Positions 32,914-43,727 of a DNA stretch of 64,000 nucleotides are shown here, piece by piece. The DNA is taken from assembly GCA_905178155.1 (NCBI GenBank), contig CAJINV010000001.1:9693865-9757864 (forward strand), read 5' to 3'. Position numbers and translations under genes: made by a program. The stretch comes from Amoebophrya sp. A120. Its lineage: Eukaryota > Sar > Dinophyceae > Syndiniales > Amoebophryaceae. Under the pieces are notes generated by a model, which did not search any database, was not told where the DNA came from, and saw only the letters and a program-made list of their open reading frames with translations. Numbering within the stretch: the stretch's first letter is position 1; the number at the start of each line of letters is the position of its first letter.

Positions 32914-33180
32914 TCATTTCCTGTGACCGTTGGCTCGACTTCCATATGCTAGTTCCAGATGGTTCCATTTGTGGACAATTAACCGCCAGAAACTGATATC
33001 ACAATGATGCAAATAGAAGCCAAAGCTACCAGTACCAAATGCGACGATGTGTGATGTTAAGCTAAAACAGCCATAAGCTGCCACTGCCTCCATGTCTACA
33101 GGAGCAGCCAACTGAGCGACTGCGTAAAGCATTGAAGGTAGTGAACACGCAAAGAATAAGAAGCCCAAACGCATATGCAT
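32914..33180 (-). CDS. Possible small secreted or membrane protein, 88 residues
   Basis: An ORF starting MHMRLGFLFFACSLPSML, whose first 25 residues look like a signal peptide (hydrophobic core ending near VAQLA). A second hydrophobic stretch is followed by a basic C-terminus. It is on the same strand as all real genes. There is no family resemblance and no intron evidence, so it could be chance. Confidence 0.25.
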   Translation of the reverse strand: MHMRLGFLFFACSLPSMLYAVAQLAAPVDMEAVAAYGCFSLTSHIVAFGTGSFGFYLHHCDISFWRLIVHKWNHLELAYGSRANGHRK

Positions 33181-33249
33181 CGTCAATCTACGCGAGCTCC
33201 AGTGTTGTCCTGATGCGGATGGATTGATAGCCATAGCTGGACGGCCGGA

Positions 33250-35175
33250 TAATTGTCCCTCGAACAACAACACATAACAAGACTAAGAAATTGGAAAAAT
33301 AGGCAAAGGAGTCGGCCCGTGCGATGACACGGCAGGGCCAAATCTCCGCGCCACAAACACGGGGCGAAAATAAGTCCGCCACGCTTTGGCCCCGCCCGCG
33401 GCTCCCGACTGCCCCAAGGGGAACTGATGTGGGCGCCCCCCCCGGAACGAAAACAACACGCCGGGGGGCTGCGTAGTCTGCCGGCGGCGCCGGTGCGTGG
33501 ACCGGCCGCCCCAGGTAGACCCAAGCAAGCGGCCGGCGCGGCACAATGAGTTGCTTCGCCACGACGAGGCACATCGCGGGGCGCCCACGTATGAATATCC
33601 ACGCAACCCGTAGGCGCGCCGGCGCGCGCAACAACAAACCGCCCCCAAGTCGCGCGCGCGCGCACTTTCGTCAGCGCTCGGGCTGGTAGGCTGATGACGA
33701 GCCAGAAGCCAGGCGGAGCGGCGCGGCCCGTCGCCGACGTTTCGGCCGCGGCACTTGGCCCATGTTTGGCTCCTGTTGTTTCGGCCGCGGGCGGTAGCGG
33801 TCGTAGTTTCCCATGCCCCCCTTTCGTCGGGCCCGGGGGCTGGCGAATGATCACCACCCCGAGACGACGACGAAGCAAGCGCCATCGCGCCACCGGTGGG
33901 CGCAGGTCGCGGCGTTCGGCGGCAGACGCGCCGGCGCAGCCGTTCTCCTCGCGGATTTCGTCGGCATTCTCAACGTCGAACGCCCCTGCTGCCCTTTTCC
34001 GCAAAACGGTGCCCGAAAAGGAGCGCGAGCATCGTCGTGGGCGTCGCCCCCCCAGGTGCAGCCTTCGAGATCGAGATCGGGCCAAGCGCTCTCGGCCGGA
34101 AGTTCTAGCGCGGGGGCTTAGGAGGTTTTTTACCCGATAGCGGCGCGCGGGCGGCCACATGCGGCAGCCCATAGCCCCGCGAAGTGGCAACCATAGCAGA
34201 AACCACTCCCGCCGGGGCATCGGGCGCCCTTGCCCGCGCTCGTGCGCTTGCGCGCTGTCTTTTCGATGGGGTGCAGGAGGTGCGCGCCCCCGAATCGCAA
34301 CCGTCCGCCAGCATGCCCCAAAAAGCAAGCTGGCCCCGATCTTGGCGCTTTGTTTTGGCCATTGCCTGCGCCGTTTCCCGGGAGCGAACTCCGAGCCCCG
34401 GGCCGGCCCAAGATACCCAGGCGCCCTACCAGCGCGCGGCGCGCCGGGCCACAATCAACCCAAGGCGCCAAGGCGCCTCCGAAGCCCGGGCCGCAGCTTC
34501 TCGCCCCCCTGGCTACAGCGCCACCCGCGGCGGGCTTCTTTGAACGTTGTGGGCCCGCACCCCGGCGCGCCATTATGTTCTACTAGTTCGCGCCCGCCGC
34601 CGCGCCCGGCTTCTTTGTTTCGCAGAGCGCACTTGTAGAGGCCAAAGCTGTCGCCCAGGCTCCTGCTTTTCGGCTTTAGCACCTGGCCGGCGTCCACCCG
34701 GCACATCGTCCCGCGCCCAGAATGCCCGCACCCTGGAGCCTCTCCGTCCAAGAAAAGCGGAAAAAGCCCGCCTCTGGCTCCGGTCGCAGCCCGGCTCCTC
34801 GCAGCTCTGTGTGCGGCAGCGTCCATCTTCCCCGCCAGTCCACCGCTCCGCCCAACTATGGCGATGCTGTCGCTGATTTTCGCTATGCGGTCTGCCAGGT
34901 GCCCCCCCTTGGTTCCGTCCGAGTTGCGGCCGGCGGCGTTGGGAAAAACTCGGGCGGCACGTTTTCCATGCCGTCCATACAGTGCCCCCGCCACAATCGC
35001 GAACAATCGCACCGAGACGGGCCCGCGAACCGGCACTGGGCCAAGCGCGGCAATGAAGGCCAGAAGGAGAGCGGCGCCACGCCCACAATCTTCGCAGGCG
35101 GGTCGCACGCATCGCCCCGGGCCGCGAAGCGGTTGCGGCGCGGGCGCTTTTGCGCGTCCCGTCCTTCATCTGTCT
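33250..35175. other. GC-rich island 1, no supported gene
   Basis: The shift from AT-rich flanks to dense G/C runs is abrupt. ORFs of 100-420 codons are open in all frames on both strands, as expected from stop-poor GC-rich DNA. Arg/Ala/Pro/Gly-dominated translations show no recognisable domain. A few short stretches on the minus strand near 34850 (for example LADRIAKISDSIAIVG) look more protein-like, so decayed coding sequence is possible. Confidence 0.6.
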
Positions 35176-35421
35176 GATAAGATAGAGTCAAGAATACGAA
35201 ACGCGAAACATTCCAGCTTCGCGTTGCCTCAAACAGAGCGCTTGGTCAGAGGTGCGCGTCTGTTTCGCCGCGAACATGAAGTAAGTAGTATCAAGCAAGT
35301 AAGCGCTCATCGCGCTGACACAGATTCGCGCTAGCCGTTCATTTTTTCTTTCTGGGTCTGGCTCTGCATTCGCCTTTGCTTTTGGTTTTGCATGCTAACG
35401 CTGCATCTTTCCATATACGCA

Positions 35422-38400
35422 TCAAGCAGCTTGTTCTGTCCTTACTGCAAGGATATCAGCCATTTTCGCAGCAGAGTACTGCGGTCGAGACATGGTCTCT
35501 GTGTGCACAGCAAATCCGTACTCTGCTATTCTTTCCTTTATTTCCCGCACGCAATCCTTGTGATTGTGAATACTGCACCATGGCACAATGTGTATATGCA
35601 ACCACTTTACAGTGAAGGGACTGGTCAAACTCAAGCTACCTAACATGCCCCGCACCACCTCATCATCGGCGCCCGACACCTTGATGCGAATTGCGACGGT
35701 TCGGGGAGTCGTAGTAGATCCTTCCATCAAACTCTGCGGTACAACTTGTCCGAAAAAGCGAGCCAGGAGGGCATCGACAGTGACAAAACTCGTATCGCAG
35801 CCGACAGTCTTTGAGCTTGCATCTCCACTGGGATCGCAGGGCTCCCACGCAGCAGCAGTGAGTGCGTTTGGGCCAGCGCTTCCTGTTCCCGAATCCGTAC
35901 GGCGAAAGAAACCGTTTTTATCTGACACAAAATGTGCTTCCGAGTGCAACACGTAGTCTTTGTCGTCTTTTCTTGCCTCTTCCTCATCAGCACTCGGCGC
36001 CGCACTGGGTTTCGCAAAGTGTTTCATACCACCCTCCGCTCGGAGCGCCCGGAAGGTCTTCTGCAGCGCTTGGATGGCTGCGCTGCTGCCGTCCACGTTG
36101 AAAACGCCCCGCTTTGCTAAACGAAGGTATGCAGCTGACGCCACACAGTCGCCAAAATACCCGCCCACTTCGAAGAAGAAATCCACCGGAAATTTCTGCA
36201 GCGCCTCCAGGATCGCCACGGGACAATCCACCACCTGCAGCTTGCGCACGTGGTCGGCGATCAGATCTCGCTCTTGCAGCACGTAGAAGGCGGGGAGCAC
36301 TCCTGAGAACTCCTTCTTTGGCTGTGTGTGCCGGTATGGGAGGGTGATGTTTGCATTCGGAATCTTGACGTTCTGCATCCTGACGGCCCGAAAGCTGTTG
36401 TCCAAGAACGGAAAGATCGGTGTTTCGAGCAAAGCGACAAACTTCGGACTGTGTCGAGAAGAGCTCAGCGCGTGTTGGTGGTGACCACGAATGCCGTGGG
36501 TGTCGTTCACGATAAAAGAACCAGCTGCGGTCGTTCGATCTGCCTCCTGAAATTCTAAATCTGGAGCGATGGCACCTAGTTCCTCTAGCAACGACGCCGG
36601 CGTGTCTGCGTCCAGATTGGGGGAAATCGGCGCTCCCTTGCTGCCGGCGACGAAAACTTCGAGCAAACGCAACACGATATTTCCCGCTTGCTGCACAGCG
36701 GCGTCTTCGGCTTTCGGCTCAAGCACGTCGCTAGTTGCTGCATTGGACACAGCGGACAGTAGCCGTTCGTGGACAAAGTGTAGGAACAAACCGACGTCCT
36801 CGATGCTCCTTCTTTCTCGTTTTTCTAGTTCAGAGTCATCTGTCGAGACCGCTGCTTCTGCAGGAGCGTTCGCACCCAGCCGGAGCGCTGGAAAAACCAT
36901 GTCCACTGCAGCCTCACCGATGTGCTGCGCAGCTGCAGACCGAATTGCGGCGACATCGGGTTCCGCCAGGGCCAACGGCTCGCGAAGGACGAAAGCTTTC
37001 CAGTGCTGCTGCAGTCGCGCGGAACCACCGTCCAAGCGTTTGCAGCTATCCCTTATGTGTTCTTCGAGACCCCAGTCGCTTTTCGCTTTTTCTATCGCCT
37101 CTTCTGTCGGTGCCCGCGCACACACATCGTAGTTGATGAACCGCGCTTGGCGCAGGATCTCCCGGACGCTGTCCGGATACCCGTCCAGTAGCGCCCACTC
37201 CGGCGTCTCGATGAACTGGGACCATTGAATGGTTTCCGTCGGCGCGTCTTGCACATTGTAATCCGAGCGCCCGGCCATGCTGCGACTCTCCCAGGCCGCG
37301 AACTGGGCGCCCTTGTAGCGTCGCTGATTTCTGGATTGCGTGCGCTGCTCCTTGGCGACTCTTTCTTCCGTAGCGGCTGCAACCTTTTTCAGATCGATGT
37401 CCAGAATCGAAGCCAACAGGCAGCGGCGGAACCTTCTTTGCCTCTTCCGCTTTGCGATGTGGGCCAGACTTGCGAACAGCGGACGCAGCAGCAAGGGCGA
37501 GAGTCCACGGACCGGGGAAAACTGGACGAGCGGAAGCTTCCCCTCGTTGCCAGCGCTGCTTTGCGGTGGAAACAGCATAAAGTACTGCATGTGGTGCTGG
37601 TGGTACATCCGCTTTTGCACTTTCTCTAATTTTCCCAAATCATTCATGTGGGCGTGCAACCTGGTAAGCAAGAAAATCTTCAATGCGATTTTCTCCATGT
37701 AGGACACGACCGCGCCTTCGTCCAAACTTCTGTAGTTCCGTTCCCTGGTCAGCTCGTAAAACCCGTGTCCGAGGAAGATAAAGGGTAGGTGTTTTGCCAA
37801 CAAGAGCAAAACGCTCTCGATCACGTTCCAGCACACACCATCGGTCAACAGTGCGAGATGCGCGTCGGCGCCGAGCTGTTTCTCCACCACCGAAACGTCG
37901 CGCATGCGCGGGTCGGTCGGCGACAGTCGGGATTTTCGCTGCGACGATTCCAGATCCTGCGACAACAGTTCCATCATGGACGGGCACTGCATGTTCGTCC
38001 AGGCGGTTAACGGCGACAACCTTTTCAAGTGCTGCACGAATTCCAGCCGCCAGTCCGCGGACACACCATCGATTTCGTCGTCCGCCGTGTCGCGGTGCCA
38101 GATGAACACCTCGTCCTCCGCCGGCTCGCAAATCTGCTTCCGCATGGCCCGCTTTTCGCCGGCCTCCGTGTAGTAAAACTCTGAGTTCGTGTTCACGACG
38201 GTTGCCGCGTTGCTCGTGTAGGTAAGAAACTCCGTCGCCTGCGCCTGCAGGTCCGAAGAAACGCCGCCCGTTTGCCCGTCTACGTACATGTTCTGCGACG
38301 GGATCGTGCTGTCCATCACACAGCGCATATACTCCGCGCTGTTGACCACCTCGCCGGCCGTCAATTTCGCCTCCAGCCGAATCCGCCGCTCCCTAGCCTT

Positions 38401-38957
38401 GACCCGTTGCAGCTCCTGGCGCATCACGCCGCGGTAGTACGCGAAGTGGTCGGCGTGGAGGAGGTTTGTCCACCGCCGCATCAAAGCGAAGTCGTCTTCG
38501 GGTTCTTCGCGCCCAGTCCGGACGTAATAATAGTCCGGGTCGTCTCTGTGTTTGGATGGGAAAAGGTTTGGGAGAAGCTGCAGTCGACGAATCTTTTTAA
38601 TTCATGCATCGCGCTATCACGAAAAGAGCTTGTACGTCTCCACCAGATTCAAAATTGAGTTCGCAAAATCTAACATAGTACTGTAGCAGTCTGGTTGTAG
38701 TACTTCCAGAGTTCCTCTGCCGCGAGCAAGGGATCGTTGTACAGTCCCGACCCCATCACCATGTCGCGAAACAGTACGTCTTCAAACTGCAGGTAGCTGA
38801 AAAGCGGTCGCTCAGAGAGCATATGCGCCAGGCTGTCGCAGTTGAAGATCCGACCCGCCCAAAGGTCGGTGATATCCTTCGGGTCGTAATTGGACGCGAC
38901 CGCGACCAAAATCACCCTGGCCAGGTCGGAGAGAAGCAAATTCAGAACTACCTTCAT
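35422..38957 (-). CDS. Large protein with C-terminal FkbM-like methyltransferase domain
   Basis: Exons 38682..38957 and 35422..38577, with a GT-AG intron (GTACTATG...CTGCAG) joining NQTAT to LLPNLF; about 1,143 residues. The last 220 residues resemble FkbM-type SAM-dependent methyltransferases: FFFEVGGYFGDC corresponds to the SAM-binding V(D)VGAN.G motif, NVDGSSAAIQAL to the next acidic strand, and VTVDALL...IRIKVSGADDEVVRGM to the L.TLD.L...K.DVEG.E..VL.G signature. Asp/Glu at some usual positions are replaced, so activity is uncertain. An internal block (about residues 330-400, PFIFLGHGFYELTRERNYRSLDE-like) weakly recalls a motif in glycosyltransferase-associated proteins. The rest is unrecognised. 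FkbM proteins usually O-methylate sugars or small molecules; that role here is inference. The start ATG is uncertain. Confidence 0.7.
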
Positions 38958-39306
38958 CTTTTTCGTGTGGACGAGACGACCTTTTGCAGGTGCCAGTCCG
39001 TTTTACTTATACTTGGGTGCTTTGAAAAACCACATCCAGAAGACAACAAGAACCGCCGCGCCGACCGCCGTTTCGGCCTCATTTTGCGAAGAAAAATGTA
39101 CTTGAGACCGAAGGGCGCGCGATTTATAGCAAATACATCGTAAGTCTTTATTAGCGCTAGCACATCCATGCAAAGCCAGTTGCCTTTGAACACTGATTCT
39201 TTTTCTTTTCCCTGTGCAATAGCGACCGCAAGTGCGATGTTTTTTCTTGCGTTTCATGATAAGCGTGCATCTGGCATTGCTGGCTTTCTCGAAACAGCGT
39301 CAGTTG
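38958..39306. other. Intergenic, nothing recognised
   Basis: This is the spacer between the methyltransferase-like gene and the LanC-like gene. Overlapping short ORFs on the minus strand could include an extra 5' exon of the former, but no splice sites are convincing. Confidence 0.4.
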
Positions 39307-41091
39307 TCAAAGTATTTCAAAGAGAGGAAATCCTCCAGTGTAGACTGAAATCCGTGCGAGTTCACTCGCGTTCTTTCCTGCTCCCTTAGGTCTAGCACTT
39401 CCTCCACTCACATTGCTGGCGGGAAGACCGATTGGTCTTGTCGCGGTCGCGATTGAAGAGTCAGCACTGCCGATAACCAAAGAGCTGCTATTCTGTCGGC
39501 TCCCTTTTGCTGCTTGGTCCTCGACGTCCCCTGCCAGCTCGCTTTCTTTCGCCTGCCTCTTCGGTGAGGGAAGTGCCTCCATTTCCGCAGCATCAGCCGC
39601 TGAATCTGAATTCTCTTGCTTCGCAACATGAAGCAGAAACGCATAGAGAAAAACGCAAGTCCCAGCTAGTCCCTCGTACAGGGACCACGGATGATCGCAC
39701 CACTTTCGGTCCAAAGCTTCGCAGTGCAGCACCCACTGCCGCACCTTCGCACAGTAGTGCCGTGCGTACTTCAGCCATCGCTTGTCATCCGGAAAAGCGC
39801 GGCTCAGTGCCAAAAACACAAATCCGTTGCCGGCCGTTCCGTGGCACAAACCTACACCCTTCTTCAGTACTCCGTGGCGAAAGACAAACTCACCCAGGGC
39901 GAGCGCCTCCTCCATGTATCGTGCGGAGCGCTGGCCGAACGTCCGGTGCGCCTCGAGGAGGAGGTAAACAAAACCCGGTGCACCGTGGCAGAAGTGAACG
40001 AGGTGATTTTCACCCTCCTCCGGGCGGTCCGCTCGATTGTGGCTCTTCGGCGAAAAATACTCCTGCTCCCATGTAGCCGGGTAGTTGCCGTTGCTAGTTA
40101 ACTTGCAGTGGTCGAGTAACCAATTGATAGAGCGCTCTAAATCCTCCAGATCGTGTTTGCTCGGAAGGAATGCGGCCTCAATTCGATGCGCGCACAAAAG
40201 AGCGTAGTAGATCCCGCACAGGCCGTGCGCAGCCCCGATGTAATTCTCGTCGCACCATCGGTACCCGAGAACGGGGTCGCGCCGCAGTTGCTGCGACAGC
40301 TGTCTCCCGGAGCTCAGAATGCTTCGCACCGTGCGCCGAATGGCATCATCGATCGTTGGCAGTTCGCCTTGCATCCATGGCGTCAGAGCACCAGCCTGCT
40401 GTGTCAGCTGGCCTCCAGCATCTTCAGCCATCCACTGCCTTACCGACAGTAGTCCGAGTAAATATCCGGATCTTCCGTACAGCCATTCATCCGCATCGCA
40501 ATACTCATTCGAAATCGCGCACAGATCCCGAAATATTTGTTGCTGGTCAAAAATGGCCGACCCTTCGTTTGCAGATCCAAATTCTCTGCACCAGGCTAAT
40601 TGCGCCAGCAGAACCCCTGCGTGGCCACACATGATAGACGTGCGGACCTCGGGATGCCGTGGGCGCTCTGTGCGGCGCGACCACGGAGCGGTGAGGTCCT
40701 CCGTCTCTATTCCACCACTGCCACGGCTGCGGGAACTACGGTCGCTCTGTGGGTTCTGCAAATACCACCAGCTCTGGTTTCGGCGTTCGCTGGAGTCAAA
40801 GTTGGCCTGTGCAGCGAGTGGCGTATTGCCGGTTTCGATAAGTCTACGCTTGGAAGCACCGCAGAAAGTCATGGCTACACTGATCCCCGGTCCTCCCACG
40901 TAAACACTCTCATCGCAGTTTCCGTGATGCCGATGCTCCCATCCGGCCTGCTCATACTGTTCAACAAGGGTCAAAATGTCTGTGTCGCTGAGTTGTAAGA
41001 GCTGCTGCGCGTCACCCTGCACCTCGGCACATCGCCTTTCCACGCGCTGGAATGGGTCCGGACCCCTCGAGCTGCGGGATGAGCCGGGCAT
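39307..41091 (-). CDS. LanC-like protein (LANCL family)
   Basis: Single exon, 594 residues. The family's repeated helical-barrel motifs are present in order: ISVAMTFCG-type start, WLYGRSGYLLGLL, GAAHGLCGIYYALL, HFCHGAPGFVYLLL (Cys near residue 367), GLCHGTAGNGFVFL (Cys-His near 413) and PWSLYEGLAGTCVFL. The Cys of CHGAPG and the Cys-His of GLCHG are the zinc ligands of LanC/LANCL proteins, so the metal site is intact. Eukaryotic LANCLs bind glutathione and have been linked to adding glutathione to dehydrated Ser/Thr in damaged proteins; that function is carried over by family. An extra N-terminal Arg/Ser-rich segment and an acidic Ser-rich tail (about 500-594) lengthen it beyond the usual 400-450 residues. 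The ATG at 41091 is the first in frame. Confidence 0.9.
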   Translation of the reverse strand: MPGSSRSSRGPDPFQRVERRCAEVQGDAQQLLQLSDTDILTLVEQYEQAGWEHRHHGNCDESVYVGGPGISVAMTFCGASKRRLIETGNTPLAAQANFDSSERRNQSWWYLQNPQSDRSSRSRGSGGIETEDLTAPWSRRTERPRHPEVRTSIMCGHAGVLLAQLAWCREFGSANEGSAIFDQQQIFRDLCAISNEYCDADEWLYGRSGYLLGLLSVRQWMAEDAGGQLTQQAGALTPWMQGELPTIDDAIRRTVRSILSSGRQLSQQLRRDPVLGYRWCDENYIGAAHGLCGIYYALLCAHRIEAAFLPSKHDLEDLERSINWLLDHCKLTSNGNYPATWEQEYFSPKSHNRADRPEEGENHLVHFCHGAPGFVYLLLEAHRTFGQRSARYMEEALALGEFVFRHGVLKKGVGLCHGTAGNGFVFLALSRAFPDDKRWLKYARHYCAKVRQWVLHCEALDRKWCDHPWSLYEGLAGTCVFLYAFLLHVAKQENSDSAADAAEMEALPSPKRQAKESELAGDVEDQAAKGSRQNSSSLVIGSADSSIATATRPIGLPASNVSGGSARPKGAGKNASELARISVYTGGFPLFEIL

Positions 41092-41127
41092 GGTTATTTC
41101 TTTAGTCCGTTGTAATGCGTTTCCGGT

Positions 41128-41211
41128 TCAAGTACTCGGGACGCCCCATCTTTTTCCCAAGTACGCTAACGCAGCAGGATGAAGTGCCAGCGCCCAGGCT
41201 AGAAATTCCAT
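41128..41211 (-). other. Upstream ORF of 27 codons before the LanC-like gene
   Basis: It starts MEFLAWALALHPAALAYLG and stops 37 bases before the main ATG. It is hydrophobic and signal-like. It could be a regulatory uORF or an unrecognised first exon, but no good donor site was found. Confidence 0.35.
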
Positions 41212-43727
41212 CAGCTGCTAATTAAGACCTGTTTGAATATTTCTAAAAAAAGCGGCTGCAACCGTTACCAAGGAAGAAAGAAATGCGCCCAAGATACGAA
41301 CCCCGTCAAGACCTGCCAGCAGACTTCGTTTCATTTCTTGCAGAAGAACCAAAGTGGCGGTCTACGTTCTCTTCGCATCAACAAAATGCACAACAATAGC
41401 AATACTAGAACCCAACCAATGAACACTGGCAATGAACAAAATCGAACAAAAAGATGGAGCCCGTGGGCGCCACGGATGTGCCCTCGCCCTCGTCAAGCTG
41501 AGGCATTTACTGCTTTCCCGGGCGGCATGGTACCACCCCCCCCCCCGCCTGTCCGCCCGGTGCGGCACAAATGCCGCCTCGCCGGCAGCGCGGCAACAAA
41601 AGAGCAACGCACAGTGCGCTACACTGCTCACGAAGGCCGGGGCGCCTGCGGGGTGCGCGCCCCCACACGCAGGCAGGGAGACAGGGTGGCGAGCATTCGA
41701 TTCTGCCTGGAGCCGGCGGCCAGCCCGAACCCCACCGGGGGGTGGAACACTGACGGCGGGCACGCCGCCACCCCAAACGAAGCAACGCAATTCCTCCGGG
41801 CGGGCGCTCCCCGTGCCACACGAAGCAAAGCGCACAAACAAAGCGCACCCAGACACACCCGGGGGGGGCGGCGCGGCAAATGGCTTCCGGGCCTGGGCGC
41901 AGCCGCCCGATGAGCCTACTGCGCACAAAGGAAAACAAACAGGGGGGCCGGCGGGCCGGCCCTTTGGATGGTCACGGGCCGACCGGTTTCTTGTTGATGG
42001 CCTTAAGCTCTTCCAAACCCCCGGCGGCCCGGCTGCCGGCGTCGCGAATCCGCTTCAAGCGGTTCGCGGCTACTAGCCCCGCGCGCACCCGCCCCCGCGC
42101 AGGCGGGCGCGGCATGTGCGTAGCGCCGCCGAAGTAACACGCCAACCGGCCCGCGCAGGGCCCTAGGTAGGCACTGAACGGCCAGGCGAGCAACCCAGGG
42201 CGCCGGCTGCGGAAAAAAGACGCGCGCCCGCGCTTCCTCTCGGCCGGACGCCCCGCGGGTCCGCGAAGGCGCCGGGCATGCGGGCGAACAGGATGCGCGG
42301 CCTTTGACACCCCTCAAACGGGGCCCGCCGATATACTAAAGGCGCGCGGCGCGTCGCAGGGTACATAATCCGGCGACGCCGGCCAATTCGCCGCATACGA
42401 GCGCCATCATCCACAGCTCCAAACTGCCACACGCTAGCGAGGGGCTTTCACCTGCTTCCTCAGGATGGGGCTGGGGATGCCCACCCGGGGCCCATCGCAC
42501 TTGTATCGCCAGGGCGTGCGCGGCGTCCCACTTCCCGTCGGTCAAAAACCTGCTGGCCAAAACCTGTCTGGCATTCATACGCGGCGAACCGGCTGCCGCG
42601 GCCTCAGCTCTTCCATGGCTTGTTCGCAACAACTTGCCCCCCCGTGCGGGCGCGCACAAACACGGGCGGGGCGGGTGCGTCGCGTCGTCGAGGTATCCAG
42701 CTGGCTCGCGCAAAAGCCCAGGCCGGCGCCTGCGCTTCAGACCAATTCGCGGCCCGAGCCCGCGCGGGCGCCACCTGAGCGCCGGCCCGGCAAAGCTCTG
42801 CGCCGCTGGCCAAGTGCCTGGCTGCGCCGGCGCCCCGTGGCAGGCGCGGCCCAGATCGCCCAGCAGGGTCAGCGCCACGACTATCGTGGTAGGGTCGCCA
42901 CAACGTCCGCCGGCACTTCCCTTGTCTAAGCGGCGCGAGCAATTACGCGAATGGACATGTTGAGACAACGGGACGCACTCCAACGTCGTCCACGTCTTCC
43001 CATTGAAAGACCACACGCATCGGAAAAGCTCCTCTTCCGGAGCCAACCAACACAGGACAAGAGAACAACGCGCGTTGTTTCTAACCTCTGTGTACCTACT
43101 TTCCCTCCTCTGTATACACCTTCACCACCATGGTTCGAAGGAATTGATTTTTTGTGCTCGACGGAGCGATTTTTTTATCTATCGAGTCAGTTTTTGCAAT
43201 TCGCAGTCAAAGACCTGTTCTTTTCGCAGACAACAAAAATTGATTTGACCAGTACCTGATCTCATGCATCTCCAGGTGTGGTGCATTGATAGTACTTCTC
43301 GAAAGACAATGCGAGAAACATCATTCTGGAAAGAATGCTTCATTTAGAAAAAACGGAAAGCAAAATAACCTCGAAATTCCATCAAATACACTTCCTATGC
43401 TCTGGGCCCATAGATGCGAATGCGCCTAAAGGGGTATACGAAGCGTCAATACTTTCATTCTCCACGTGGCCGTCGCTGTATTCTAGAAAATAGAGATAGA
43501 GATACGAGATAGCACCATCAACAACCAGTGGAAGATTTGAAAAGGGCTACTGCTCTTCAACCACTCCGGATAATATCGTTAAGTCAGTAACAAAGTATTT
43601 CGAACTGATCAACCTGATAACTCGTACATTGAGGTCCAGTCTTCTCGTACATTGGAATTGTGACACGAAAATCGTTCATTTGAAAAACAAAATTTTCTGC
43701 TTGGAGCAGCAACATTTGCAAAATCCA
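41212..43727. other. Large intergenic region with a GC-rich island
   Basis: The central GC island (about 41440-42960) is listed separately. The flanks 41212-41440 and 42960-43727 are AT-richer and show no gene. Confidence 0.5.
41440..42960. other. GC-rich island 2, no supported gene
   Basis: Same character as the island at 33250-35175: abrupt edges, G/C homopolymer runs (a long C run near 41535) and long ORFs in every frame. On the minus strand short protein-like stretches occur (for example GLEELKAINKKPVGP near 42000 and RMNARQVLASRFLTDGKW near 42560), in different frames. I find no shared long word with island 1 by eye and no terminal repeats. Confidence 0.6.

Larger units (their letters stand above)
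32630..35421. other. Large intergenic region with a GC-rich island
   Basis: The left part (32630-33240) is ordinary composition and carries one weak small ORF (32914..33180). The middle (about 33250-35175) is an extreme GC island listed separately. The right part (35180-35421) is AT-richer with no gene seen. Confidence 0.5.

Noticed and set aside
33183-35191. Many long ORFs (up to 423 codons) on both strands of GC island 1
   Set aside because: They overlap each other in all frames, have Arg/Ala/Pro/Gly composition typical of stop-poor GC-rich DNA, and show no domain or splice pattern.
41362-43046. Long ORFs on both strands of GC island 2, including a 236-codon minus frame
   Set aside because: Same reasoning; a few protein-like stretches fall in different frames and cannot be joined convincingly.
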